In this document: piece after piece, positions 1 to 7,580 of the stretch | Numbering within the stretch: the stretch's first letter is position 1 | How the letters are laid out: every line of letters begins with the position of its first letter | Origin: JBEKTY01 sp049515555 | GTDB taxonomy: Bacteria; Planctomycetota; Planctomycetia; Pirellulales; Thermoguttaceae | Length of the DNA stretch: 64,000 nt | Direction of reading: 5' to 3' | Assembly (NCBI GenBank): GCA_049515555.1 | Contig: JBEKTY010000029.1 | Location: 1 to 64,000, forward strand | The notes under the pieces: model-generated | What the model saw: the letters and a program-made list of their open reading frames with translations, nothing else | Database searches by the model: none | What the model was told of the DNA's origin: nothing | Made by a program: the position numbers and the translations under genes

Positions 1-412
1 TCGGAGTCGGGCCAGCCATGGTACTCGTCCTCTCCCTGGACTTGTAGCGGTATCCTTACCGAGGAGGGGATTATACCACACCATGCCCTGCAACCCTGAC
101 ATCATTTGTGAAATGGACCACTAAGGTTGGCCTGCGCGCGGAGGTGGGGCACACCGAAGCACTTTCATTACTTGCCTTTGCAGCCGGAGGAGCGACACAC
201 CGACGCGCTGGGAAACGCGAGGCGGCCGATCCGGGGCTGACCACGACGACAAGGCGGGGCGCATGGGACCGGTTATCAAACGACCCGTTGCATGGACCGC
301 ATATTCTCTCGGTGGGCGGCCCGACGCGCGGTTCCCGCGGTTTCCGCACGCCCCGTCGTTGGAGGAGGTTGTGCGGCAACTCTTTCCGGCGGCGTCCGCC
401 TTCCGCCTTGAA

Positions 413-456
413 GGGGACAGTCCCATTTTCGTCGGACGAAAATTGGGACAGTCCCC
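413..456. repeat. 44-bp palindrome, family GGGACAGTCCC, copy 1
   Basis: A nested palindrome: GGGGACAGTCCC, then ATTTTCGTCGGACGAAAAT, then GGGACAGTCCCC. A near-identical copy begins 73 bp downstream, and related copies lie at 20268-20311 and 61302-61345. The layout resembles REP elements mobilised by RAYT transposases, but no such transposase is in this window. Confidence 0.85.
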
Positions 457-485
457 GCCCTCCGCCTTCCGCCCTCCGCCTTGAA

Positions 486-529
486 GGGGACAGTCCCATT
501 TTCGTCGGACGAAAATCGGGACAGTCCCC
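486..529. repeat. 44-bp palindrome, family GGGACAGTCCC, copy 2
   Basis: Same element and orientation as the copy at 413-456. The sequence between them (CCGCCTTCCGCC-like, then CTTGAA) is also partly repeated, so the pair is a tandem duplication of about 73 bp. Confidence 0.85.
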
Positions 530-675
530 GCCTTCCGCCCTCCGCCCTCCGCCTTCCGCCCTCCCCCCGCCCCTCCCGGCCGAAAAATCGGCGTTGCACG
601 AAAAGGCCGTTCCGGGGATGATACCGGCCCTTTCCACAGACACCGGCGTTGTGATCCTGGCACGGAGGCAAGACA

Positions 676-1374
676 GTGCGATCAAACTGGTTTCCACTGG
701 CGGCACTGGCCGTGGCGAGCGTGTTACTGGCGGCAACTGGCTGCCAGCGGGGCGGCGGCGGGACGCAGCCGGCCGCGGACGCCCGGGGCTCCGGGGCCGA
801 CCAAGGGCCGGCGGGGGCGGAATCGGCCGCCACGGCGGCCATCAAGTCCGACCAGGACCCGCTGCACCCCGTGGTGCAAATAGACACCGTACTGGGCACG
901 CTGAAGGTCCGGCTGGACAAGGAAAAGGCCCCCATCACCGTAGACAACTTCCTGGACTACGTGGGCGGCCGGTTCTACGATCAAACCATCTTCCACCAGG
1001 TGCGAAAGGAGTATCCGAAGCTGATTCTGGCAGGCGGATACACGCCCGAGCTGGTTGAAAAGAAGGCCCACACGCCCATCCGCAACGAGGCGCACAACGG
1101 GTTGAAGAACCGGCGGGGGACGATCGCCATGGCCCGCCAGCCCGATACGGTCGATAGTGCCACCTGCCATTTCTTCATCAATCTCTCGGACAACGAGATC
1201 CTCGATTACCGGGAGCGGACGCCGCAAGGCTACCGTTACTGCGTCTTCGGCGAGGTGATCGAGGGGCTGGACGTGGTCGACCGGATCGGTCAGGCCCCGG
1301 TCCATGACAGCGACAAGTTCGAGCAGATTCCGGTCGAGACGATCGCCATCAAGACGATCCGGCAGATCAAGTAG
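676..1374 (+). CDS. Cyclophilin-type peptidyl-prolyl isomerase-like lipoprotein (PpiA-like)
   Basis: 232 residues from a GTG start, with GGAGG at 664-668 seven bases upstream. Residues 1-23 form a lipoprotein signal ending in the lipobox LAATGC, so the mature protein should be lipidated at Cys23 and face the periplasm. A Gly/Ala-rich linker follows, then a cyclophilin domain (about 66-232) that aligns with periplasmic PpiA: VDNFLDYV, GTIAMAR, CHFFINLSDN and FGEVIEGLDVVD are family blocks. Known cyclophilins catalyse prolyl cis-trans isomerisation in protein folding. Two active-site positions differ: the FHRV arginine is Gln108 (FHQV) and the IQGG glutamine is Ala119 (LAGG). The fold assignment is firm, but catalysis is doubtful and a binding role is possible. 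Confidence 0.9.
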   Translation: MRSNWFPLAALAVASVLLAATGCQRGGGGTQPAADARGSGADQGPAGAESAATAAIKSDQDPLHPVVQIDTVLGTLKVRLDKEKAPITVDNFLDYVGGRFYDQTIFHQVRKEYPKLILAGGYTPELVEKKAHTPIRNEAHNGLKNRRGTIAMARQPDTVDSATCHFFINLSDNEILDYRERTPQGYRYCVFGEVIEGLDVVDRIGQAPVHDSDKFEQIPVETIAIKTIRQIK

Positions 1375-1407
1375 GTAGCTGGTGGCTGGTGGCTGGTGGC
1401 CGGCAGG
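1374..1407. repeat. GTGGCTG tandem repeat
   Basis: Four tandem GGTGGCT units directly after the cyclophilin stop codon. The same motif lies in frame inside aroA at 2597-2624. Confidence 0.75.
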
Positions 1408-1410
1408 CTG

Positions 1411-1517
1411 GAATTACTCACCGGGGCTCGTAGTGACCCGATTTATCGGGTCTGAAGGATGTGAACAGGTCAAGGACCGCATGAATGCGGTCACTACGAA
1501 CGATCGGTGAGTAATCC
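1411..1517. repeat. Long inverted repeat, family CGTAGTGACC
   Basis: Outer arms ATTACTCACCG and CGGTGAGTAAT enclose CGTAGTGACC...GGTCACTACG, and a smaller hairpin CCGATTTATCGG lies inside. A second copy lies at 29087-29220, at the 3' end of the subtilase gene. It may act as a transcript end or mRNA stabiliser, which is inference. Confidence 0.75.
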
Positions 1518-1743
1518 GAGCTAGGCCGGCAGGTTCTCTAGCCGGCATATTTCTCTCAAACCACCCACTCTTCCCGAACCTCCCGCGTTGCAAGCGGCCG
1601 AAGAATTTTTTCTTCTGTCGGCGAATTGACGAATATCTTATGAATCGGGCCAGCGCGCTAATTGACAAGCCGGCTTTAGATCGTAGAATGAATCCTTGAA
1701 TGGATTGAAAACGGATTGCGCGACGTCAACCGGAGTGACCGGC

Positions 1744-1989
1744 GTGTCAAAGGCCATGTATTTTGTGCAAGGATGCCCGACCTGCGGTCGGCGTCTGCAC
1801 ATTCGGGTCGAGTACCTTGGCCGGGACGTGGCCTGTCAGCATTGCCAAGGGAAGTTCATCGCGATTGACCCGGCCAGTGCCCGCGGCGGTTATGTCGATC
1901 ACGGCAGCGCGCTGCTGCGCCGTGCGGACGAGTTGCTGGAGAGCGTGGCCCAGCACAGTCCGCACATCGGGCGCCCGGTGGGCCACTAA
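1744..1989 (+). CDS. Small zinc-ribbon protein of unknown function
   Basis: 81 residues if started at GTG 1744, which has GGAG at 1731-1734 at normal spacing. The frame stays open upstream to a TTG at 1696, giving 97 residues. The sequence contains C-P-T-C-G-R-R and, 18 residues on, C-Q-H-C-Q, a four-cysteine zinc-ribbon pattern with a basic hairpin, followed by a helix (LLRRADELLES). Such short ribbon proteins are common in planctomycetes and have no assigned role. The gene converges with aroA and the two stop codons overlap by four bases (1986-1989). I do not recognise a specific function; nucleic-acid or protein binding would be a guess. Confidence 0.6.
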   Translation: MSKAMYFVQGCPTCGRRLHIRVEYLGRDVACQHCQGKFIAIDPASARGGYVDHGSALLRRADELLESVAQHSPHIGRPVGH

Positions 1990-3308
1990 GCTTTCCCGAG
2001 CTTCCCGAGGTCGTCGAAGAAGCGGGGGTAGGTTTTGGCCGTGCAGGCCGGGTCGCGAATGACGACCCCCGGCAGGGCCAGCCCGACCAGGGCGAGGCTC
2101 ATGGCCATGCGATGATCGTCGTAGGTGTCGATCTCGGCGGCGTGCAAAGGGCCGGGCGTGATCCGCAGTCCGTCGGCCAGTTCCTCGACCGCCGCGCCCA
2201 GCTTTCGCAGCTCGGTGGCCAGGGCGGCCAGGCGGTCGGTTTCCTTGTGGCGGATGTGGCCGACGTGGGTGATGGTCGTCGGGCCATCGGCCAGCAGGGC
2301 CACCGCGGCCAGGGTTTGCACCGTATCGCTCAGGGCATTCATGTCGACCGTGATGCCGTGGAGCGGGCGGCCGATGACGGTGATGCGATCTTCGGCCTGG
2401 CGCACTTCGCAGCCCATGGCGCGGAGGCACTCGCAGAAGGCCACGTCGCCCTGGAGGCTGCTGGGCGATAGGCCCTCGATGGTAACGCTGCCGCCGGCGA
2501 TGGCCGCCGCGGCGAAGAAGTAGCTGGCGGCCGAGGCATCGGGCTCGATCGAGTATTGCCGTCCGCGGTAGTTTTGCCCGGCGGGAATTTTAATAGTGGC
2601 TGGTGGCTGGTGGCTGGTGGCTGGGGGGAACTTGCTGTCGGCGGGGGGAGGGGTGCCTGGCACCGAGACGCCAAAAGCCGCCATTACGCCGAGCGTCATA
2701 GTGATGTAGGGCTGCGATACCAATTCGCCGCGGACGGCCAGTTCCACCGGCCGGCGGGCGTAGGGGGCGGCCATCAACAGGGCGCTGAGGAACTGGCTGG
2801 AGCGCTGGCCGGCCACTTCGGCCCGGCCGCCGGGCAGTCCCGCCGCCCGGACTACAACCGGCGGGCAGCCGGTGCCGCGCTCGCTTACGGCTTCGACGCC
2901 GAGCTGCCCGAGGGCCTCGAGGAGGTCTTGGATGGGGCGCTCGCGCATGCGCGGGCTGCCGTCCAGGCGGAACACGCCGTGGCCCAGGGCCACCAGGGCC
3001 GTCAGGAACCGCACGGTGGTGCCGCTGTTGCCGGCGAAGAGATCGGCCGACGCGGCGGGCAAGCGGCCGCCGCAACCCGTCACGTGAATCGTCCCGCCGG
3101 CCGGGTCGTGCTCCAGCGTCAGTCCCAGTTGCCGCAGGCCGTCCATCATCAAGCGGGTATCGTCGCTGTCCAAGGCCCCGATGAGCGTCGATTGACCCTC
3201 GGCCAGGGCCGCGCAGACCAGGGCCCGGTTGGTAATGCTCTTCGACCCGGGCGGCCGAACGGTCGCCCGCAGCGGGCCGCTAGGTTGGATTTCAATGCGG
3301 TCGGTCAT
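1986..3308 (-). CDS. aroA: 3-phosphoshikimate 1-carboxyvinyltransferase (EPSP synthase)
   Basis: 440 residues from ATG 3308. The frame is open further upstream, but only through a palindromic repeat (3338-3414), so I reject the longer form. EPSP synthase joins shikimate 3-phosphate and phosphoenolpyruvate in the sixth step of chorismate synthesis, in the cytoplasm. Family blocks visible are PGSKSITNRAL near the N-terminus, LFAGNSGTTVRFLTAL, GSPRMRERPIQDLLEAL, IEPDASAASYF and YDDHRMAMSLALVGL. Around residues 218-240 the protein carries a Pro-rich insertion (including ATSHQPPAT) encoded by a GTGGCTG repeat, between FGVSV and the GQNYRGRQYSIEPDASAAS block. The frame is intact on both sides, so the enzyme is probably functional with the extra loop. 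No other shikimate gene is adjacent. Confidence 0.95.
   Translation of the reverse strand: MTDRIEIQPSGPLRATVRPPGSKSITNRALVCAALAEGQSTLIGALDSDDTRLMMDGLRQLGLTLEHDPAGGTIHVTGCGGRLPAASADLFAGNSGTTVRFLTALVALGHGVFRLDGSPRMRERPIQDLLEALGQLGVEAVSERGTGCPPVVVRAAGLPGGRAEVAGQRSSQFLSALLMAAPYARRPVELAVRGELVSQPYITMTLGVMAAFGVSVPGTPPPADSKFPPATSHQPPATIKIPAGQNYRGRQYSIEPDASAASYFFAAAAIAGGSVTIEGLSPSSLQGDVAFCECLRAMGCEVRQAEDRITVIGRPLHGITVDMNALSDTVQTLAAVALLADGPTTITHVGHIRHKETDRLAALATELRKLGAAVEELADGLRITPGPLHAAEIDTYDDHRMAMSLALVGLALPGVVIRDPACTAKTYPRFFDDLGKLGKA
2597..2624. repeat. GTGGCTG repeat inserted in frame in aroA
   Basis: Four GGTGGCT units identical in type to those at 1374-1407. Read on the minus strand they encode the peptide TSHQPPATSHQ-like segment in the middle of aroA. 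Confidence 0.8.
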
Positions 3309-3337
3309 GGACGGCGTCCTGGGCGAGGCGGGCCAAG

Positions 3338-3414
3338 GTAGCAGGCACACTCCGTGTGCCGTCCGCTGAAGTGGAAAAAGGTATGGCGGACGGCACACGG
3401 AGTGTGCCTGCTAC
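3338..3414. repeat. Inverted repeat with perfect 29-bp arms, family GGCACACTCCGTGTGCC
   Basis: The arms begin GTAGCAGGCACACTCCGTG and are exact reverse complements around a 19-bp loop. Each arm itself holds the small palindrome GGCACAC-TCC-GTGTGCC. Related elements are at 7504-7562 and 18397-18473, with a single arm at 23946-23971. It lies between aroA and the PQQ-propeller gene. Confidence 0.85.
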
Positions 3415-3444
3415 TTTCCGAGCCGTGAACGATTAGGGCGCCTG

Positions 3445-4674
3445 TCACCGTTTGGTCTCCGCGATCTTCCACAGGTGGGCATGGCTGCGGAAGAAGATCG
3501 CCCCGTCGGTGACGGCGGGCGAGGCCAGCAGGCCCTCTTCGAGCTGCCCGCCGCCCACGATCTTCCCCGCGGTGTTCACGTCGGGGCCCAAGGCCACGAC
3601 CTGCACCAAACCCTCGTAGCTCACCACGTACAGCCGCCGCTGGGCCAACACGGGCGTGGCCCAGATCGGTCCTCGCAGCCGCAATTGCCACGCCGGATGG
3701 CCGTCGCTGGTGCGGCAGCAGACGAGGATCCCCGGCGGCTTGATGAAGTATACCCCGTCGGCGCAGGCCACGGGACTGGGGTTGTCCAGGCGCAACCGCT
3801 GTTGGTACCAAAGCGGCGTAACGCCCCGGCCGCCGGCCTGGCATTGCAGGCGATGCAGGCCGACTGCCGGCAGATAAATATTCTCGCCGCAGGTGGTGAC
3901 GGAGCTGATCGTATCGACCATGGCCGGGAAATCCCAGACTTGGCCCCCGGTACGGGGATCGTGGGCCGACAGGCGGGTACGGGCTTGCAGCAGGAGCACC
4001 TCGCCGCCGGGGGCCGCGCGGAGCCGCGTGGGCGACGACCACAGGGCATCGTGCTCCCGCGGCAGCCGCCAGCGGTCGGCACCACTGGCCGCGTCCAGGC
4101 CGGCGACGAACGCCTCGCCCTGGTTATCGAGCTGCACGACGACCGTCTGGCCGATCGCCAGCGGCGAGCAGGCCATGCCCACGTCGTTGCGGGTGTTGGG
4201 CGATTCGAGGCCCAGGCCGCGGTACCACAGCAGGTTGCCGTCCAGGTCGAAGCAGGCCAGGTCGTTGGACGAGAAGAGGGCGAAGATCCGCCGGCCGTCG
4301 CTGGCCGGCGTGGGCGACGCCACGCCGCCGAACGCACTGACGACCGTCGAGCCGGTGGCCCAGAGCTGCCGCTGCCACAGCCGGCGGCCCGAGGCGGCGT
4401 CGAAGCACAACACGTCGAGCTGCTCCTGCCGCGGGCCGTCGGCGGCGGTGACCACGACCCGGCCGCGCACGACGATGGGGCTGGATGGTCCGCGGCCCGG
4501 CAGGGCCGCCTGCCAGGCCACGTTGCGGCCGCTGGGCAGGTCGAACGACGCGGGCAGGCCGCTCTCGTCGGAGACGCTCGTGCCGTCGCTGCCCCGAAAC
4601 TGCCGCCAATCGCCGCCCATGAGGGCGGCCGCCAGGAGCACCGCGGCGACGGCGAGCCATGGCCGGCTCGCCAT
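3445..4674 (-). CDS. Secreted PQQ-like beta-propeller protein
   Basis: 409 residues from ATG 4674. Upstream codons in frame come from a palindromic repeat and were dropped. Residues 1-22 are a signal peptide (hydrophobic AVAAVLLAAALMGG), followed by W-R-Q-F-R-G-S-D-G, the opening typical of planctomycete PQQ_2 proteins. The rest consists of repeats of the form CFDAASGRRLWQ, ACFDLDGNLLWYRG and SAHDPRTGGQVWDF, the blades of an eight-bladed PQQ-binding-like propeller (BamB-like fold). Members of this family are mostly structural or scaffold proteins, and no dehydrogenase active site is evident. The gene lies 166 bp downstream of another secreted-protein gene on the same strand and may be cotranscribed with it, although a repeat separates them. 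Confidence 0.85.
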   Translation of the reverse strand: MASRPWLAVAAVLLAAALMGGDWRQFRGSDGTSVSDESGLPASFDLPSGRNVAWQAALPGRGPSSPIVVRGRVVVTAADGPRQEQLDVLCFDAASGRRLWQRQLWATGSTVVSAFGGVASPTPASDGRRIFALFSSNDLACFDLDGNLLWYRGLGLESPNTRNDVGMACSPLAIGQTVVVQLDNQGEAFVAGLDAASGADRWRLPREHDALWSSPTRLRAAPGGEVLLLQARTRLSAHDPRTGGQVWDFPAMVDTISSVTTCGENIYLPAVGLHRLQCQAGGRGVTPLWYQQRLRLDNPSPVACADGVYFIKPPGILVCCRTSDGHPAWQLRLRGPIWATPVLAQRRLYVVSYEGLVQVVALGPDVNTAGKIVGGGQLEEGLLASPAVTDGAIFFRSHAHLWKIAETKR

Positions 4675-4755
4675 CGGTCCTGATCGTGGTCCCCTCTCAA
4701 CGCCGGTTGCGAAACCGCAAGCGGATAACTTGGCGTCCGCGGGTTTTCGTCCTGG

Positions 4756-4874
4756 TCCCCTCTCCCTCCGGGAGATGGTTAGGGTGAGGGCCTTTGCCCG
4801 CGAAAATCCCCTGCCTTGCTTGTTCGACTTCCCCATGCCCTCACCCCCTGCCCCTCTCCCAGAGGGAGAGGGGA
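4756..4874. repeat. Paired CCCTCTCCC palindromes, family GGGAGAGGG
   Basis: Two oppositely oriented copies of a CCCTCACCC...CCTCTCCCAGAGGGAGAGG unit, about 60 bp apart, lie between two minus-strand genes. A single copy is at 57135-57170. The right copy is read as the last codons (LSLWERGRG) of the upstream gene and supplies its stop. This resembles paired REP units. Confidence 0.75.
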
Positions 4875-6079
4875 GTTTTGGGGTGGGCCGGCGCTTGGTC
4901 GCGGTCGGCCGAGAGCACGGCGCGCCCCAGCGGGTCGCAGACCCGCAACTGGAACGACCAATCGGCGGCCCAATCCTGGGTTTGCTCATTCTGGCAGATC
5001 TTGACCAGGATCACGTTGCGGCCCGGCTGGAGCACTACGCCGCTTATGAACTGGTCCATTGCCGAGCCCGAGTGATAGGCATGGTGCTGGTCGATCAGGC
5101 GGCCGTTGAGCCAGAGTTTGACGGCGTTTGCCGAGCCCATGCGGATCTGGACGTTGCGGGCTTGCGGGGCGAAGAACTCGCTCATGGCAAAGGCGGTTAC
5201 GCCCTTCTCGGCGCCCAGCACGCGGTTCAGATCGAGCAGACCGGAGTCTGCGTCGGCGGCCGCGTCTGTCCAGCGCAGCGGCCCGTGTTTTCCGGGATAC
5301 GCGGCGTGCGGATCGGTTTCCCGCTCGGGCCCTTCCACGCGGTCGAAGCCCCGATCGCCGGCGTTGTCCAGCGGTCCGAGCACTTTCCAACGCACGATGA
5401 GGCCCAGCAGGCGCGGCCGATCGACCGCTTGACCGAGCGCCTGCAGCCGCTGGGCCAGGAGTTGGACCTGGTCCGGGTCGGCCGCCGCCTCGATCGCCCG
5501 GCGGTAAGCGGCCAGCGCGAGTTGATGATCGGCCCCGGGCGGCGCGGCCTCGGCTTGGGCCACCAGGCGGGCCACCGCGGCGCGGCGCAGATCGGTGCTC
5601 GGATCGTCGAGCATCCCGGGCAGCAAACGATCGGGGGCCGCCCGATCGACGCGGACCAACCACTGGTAGGCCAGGTGCCGGGCCCGAGGCGCGTGCCGCC
5701 GGTCGAGCACAAAGGCTTCGAGCTGCCGCTCGGGCAGCTTTCCGCCTTGCTCCAGCCGGCGCTGGGCGATGGTCTCGGCGGCGGTGCGGAGCCAGTTGGC
5801 CGCCAGGGGGCCGGCACGGTCCAGGGCGGCCAGCACCTCGGGCAGCCTTTGGGCATCGACTTCGATTATCTGCTTCCATGCGGCGGCCGCCGGGCCCTGG
5901 CCCGCACCCCCCGGGCCCACCGCCGCCAGCACGCTGAGCAGCGACTCGAGCCGGTCGGATTCGCCCTGCGTGGGCAACTTGCCCGCGGGTTGCTCCGCGC
6001 TGGCGGCCGGCAAGTGCCAGCCGGCTGCCGCCCCGATCAGCAACATCACGATCGCTGCAAAGAGGTGATTAGCGTTCAA
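4841..6079 (-). CDS. Secreted protein with HEAT-like helices and a jelly-roll-type C-terminal domain
   Basis: About 412 residues if started at TTG 6079. GTG 6049 or ATG 6046 are alternatives, and the longer frame enters a palindromic repeat. The start is uncertain. The N-terminus is hydrophobic (LFAAIVMLLIGAAAG) and ends in an AxA site, so export is likely. Residues about 50-250 are helical and Leu/Ala-rich (PDRLLPGMLDDPSTDLRRAAVARLV), like HEAT repeats. The C-terminal 150 residues (RWKVLGPLDN...VKLWLNGRLI...LQPGRNVILVKICQ) match the beta-sandwich sugar-binding type of domain widespread in planctomycete secreted proteins. The C-terminal tail is encoded by a repeat element. Specific function unknown; it probably forms a pair with the PQQ-propeller gene downstream. 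Confidence 0.7.
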   Translation of the reverse strand: MNANHLFAAIVMLLIGAAAGWHLPAASAEQPAGKLPTQGESDRLESLLSVLAAVGPGGAGQGPAAAAWKQIIEVDAQRLPEVLAALDRAGPLAANWLRTAAETIAQRRLEQGGKLPERQLEAFVLDRRHAPRARHLAYQWLVRVDRAAPDRLLPGMLDDPSTDLRRAAVARLVAQAEAAPPGADHQLALAAYRRAIEAAADPDQVQLLAQRLQALGQAVDRPRLLGLIVRWKVLGPLDNAGDRGFDRVEGPERETDPHAAYPGKHGPLRWTDAAADADSGLLDLNRVLGAEKGVTAFAMSEFFAPQARNVQIRMGSANAVKLWLNGRLIDQHHAYHSGSAMDQFISGVVLQPGRNVILVKICQNEQTQDWAADWSFQLRVCDPLGRAVLSADRDQAPAHPKTPLSLWERGRG

Positions 6080-6106
6080 GGTTCTGTGTGCAAGAAGCGA
6101 GACGTT

Positions 6107-6218
<112 letters not shown>

Positions 6219-6312
6219 GCGCCGCGTGAAGAACCCGTCGGGCAGGGGCTTGTCGGCAGCCGGCAATCGGGTTTAATGATGGCGAAAAGACGCGGAACCA
6301 GGAGCCAACGTA

Positions 6313-7500
6313 ATGACGCAAGCCGAGTTGTGCTACGACTTTTGTGTCCCGCCGCGGATCGTGTTCGGCTGGGGCCGCCGCCGCGAAGTGGGCCAACTGG
6401 GGCGAACGCTGGGCCGCCGGGCCCTGCTGATATCCGGCCTGCCGGCGGAGATCGCCGCCAAGACCCTGGGCGAGATCCGCGAGGCACTGGGCGCCCAGAA
6501 CGTCGATTCCGTACTGCTGGGAACCCTGGCCCACGAGCCGGAGGTGGACGATGTCGATCGCTTGGCACTGGAGCTGCGGGGCTACGGGGCCAGTCCGGGC
6601 GATTTCCTGCTGGGCGTTGGCGGCGGAGCGGCCCTGGACCTGGCCAAGGCGGCGGCCGCCATGGCCACCAATCGCCACAGCCGCACCGTGGCCGACTACT
6701 TGGAAGGCGTGGGCCGCGGCCTGAAGATCAGTGAGCCGCCGCTGCCGGTGCTGGCCATGCCGACCACCGCCGGCACGGGCGCCGAGGCGACCCGCAACGC
6801 GGTCATCTCATGCTACGATCCGCCCTTCAAGAAGAGCCTGCGCGACGAGCGGCTCCTGCCCCGGATCGCGCTGGTTGATCCGGAGCTGGGCGTTACGGCG
6901 CCGCCGGCCGTGACGGCGGCCAGCGGTATCGACGCCATTACGCAGCTCATCGAGAGCTACATTTCGCGCAATGCCCGGCCGATTCCCCAGGCGCTGGCCG
7001 TCCAGGGTCTGCGCAGCGGGCTGGGTGCGATTTTCCAGGCGGTGGAGAACGGCCGCAGCCGCCCGGCGCGCGAGCAGATGGCCCATGCCGCCTTGCTCTC
7101 CGGCATGGCCTTGGCGAATTCCGGGCTGGGGCTGGCGCACGGCGTGGCGGCGGCCCTGGGCATCCACAATCGCGTGCCCCACGGCCTGGCCTGCGCCGTG
7201 ATGCTGCCGGCCGCGCTGCGGTTGAATTGCCAGGTGCGGCAGGCCGAGTTGGCCCACTTGGCCCGGCAGGTGCTCGATCTGCCGCCGACGATTCCGGCCG
7301 CGGAGGCCGCCCAGACGTTGATCGCCGAGATCGAAGCCCTCTGCCGCCGGGTGGGCGTGCCCAGCCGGCTGGGCCAGCTCGGCGTCGGCCGCGAGCAGAT
7401 CCCGGAGCTGGTCCGCAGCGCGCGGGGAACCAGCATGAGCGCCAATCCCCGCGACGTGTCCGACGAGGAACTATCGCGGCTGCTGGAAGAGATGCTGTAA
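6313..7500 (+). CDS. Iron-containing alcohol dehydrogenase family protein
   Basis: 395 residues from ATG 6313, with AGGAG about nine bases upstream. The N-terminal Rossmann-like half carries the NAD(P) motif GVGGGAALDLAK (about residues 97-108) and the family signature PTTAGTGAE. The metal-binding half shows Asp207 (SGIDAITQ), His276 (GLAHGVAA) and His290 (RVPHG). The spacing matches the Asp and last two His ligands of group III dehydrogenases such as FucO. The position of the second ligand, Asp+4, is Gln211 rather than His. Family members reduce aldehydes or oxidise alcohols with NAD(P)H; the substrate cannot be told. A PfkB sugar kinase follows after 80 bp that contain a palindrome, so a shared sugar or polyol pathway is possible. 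Confidence 0.9.
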   Translation: MTQAELCYDFCVPPRIVFGWGRRREVGQLGRTLGRRALLISGLPAEIAAKTLGEIREALGAQNVDSVLLGTLAHEPEVDDVDRLALELRGYGASPGDFLLGVGGGAALDLAKAAAAMATNRHSRTVADYLEGVGRGLKISEPPLPVLAMPTTAGTGAEATRNAVISCYDPPFKKSLRDERLLPRIALVDPELGVTAPPAVTAASGIDAITQLIESYISRNARPIPQALAVQGLRSGLGAIFQAVENGRSRPAREQMAHAALLSGMALANSGLGLAHGVAAALGIHNRVPHGLACAVMLPAALRLNCQVRQAELAHLARQVLDLPPTIPAAEAAQTLIAEIEALCRRVGVPSRLGQLGVGREQIPELVRSARGTSMSANPRDVSDEELSRLLEEML

Positions 7501-7503
7501 TCC

Positions 7504-7562
7504 GTATCCGGCACACTCCGTGTGCCGCGTGGCGCCATCGGCACACGGAGTGTGCCGGATAC
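7504..7562. repeat. Inverted repeat, family GGCACACTCCGTGTGCC
   Basis: Perfect arms starting GTATCCGGCACACTCCGTG around a short loop, between the dehydrogenase and the kinase genes. It is the same family as 3338-3414. Confidence 0.85.
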
Positions 7563-7580
7563 ATTTCCGGAGACCATGCT

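Larger units (their letters stand above)
1..675. other. Left-edge intergenic region with palindromic repeats
   Basis: No convincing gene is seen here. Open frames exist on both strands, but they run through low-complexity CCGCC/CCTCCGCC tracts and two copies of a 44-bp palindrome, so I treat them as non-coding. On the minus strand an ATG at 17-19 (reading MAGPTP) follows a purine-rich GGGAGAGGA, so a gene could start here and leave the window to the left. Only six codons are visible and this is weak. The stretch 530-590 is a C-rich tract with no feature I can name. Confidence 0.4.

Noticed and set aside
108..1058. Open frame of 316 codons covering the left-edge repeats and the 5' half of the cyclophilin gene
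   Set aside because: It runs through two palindromes and low-complexity tracts and overlaps a well-supported gene in another frame.
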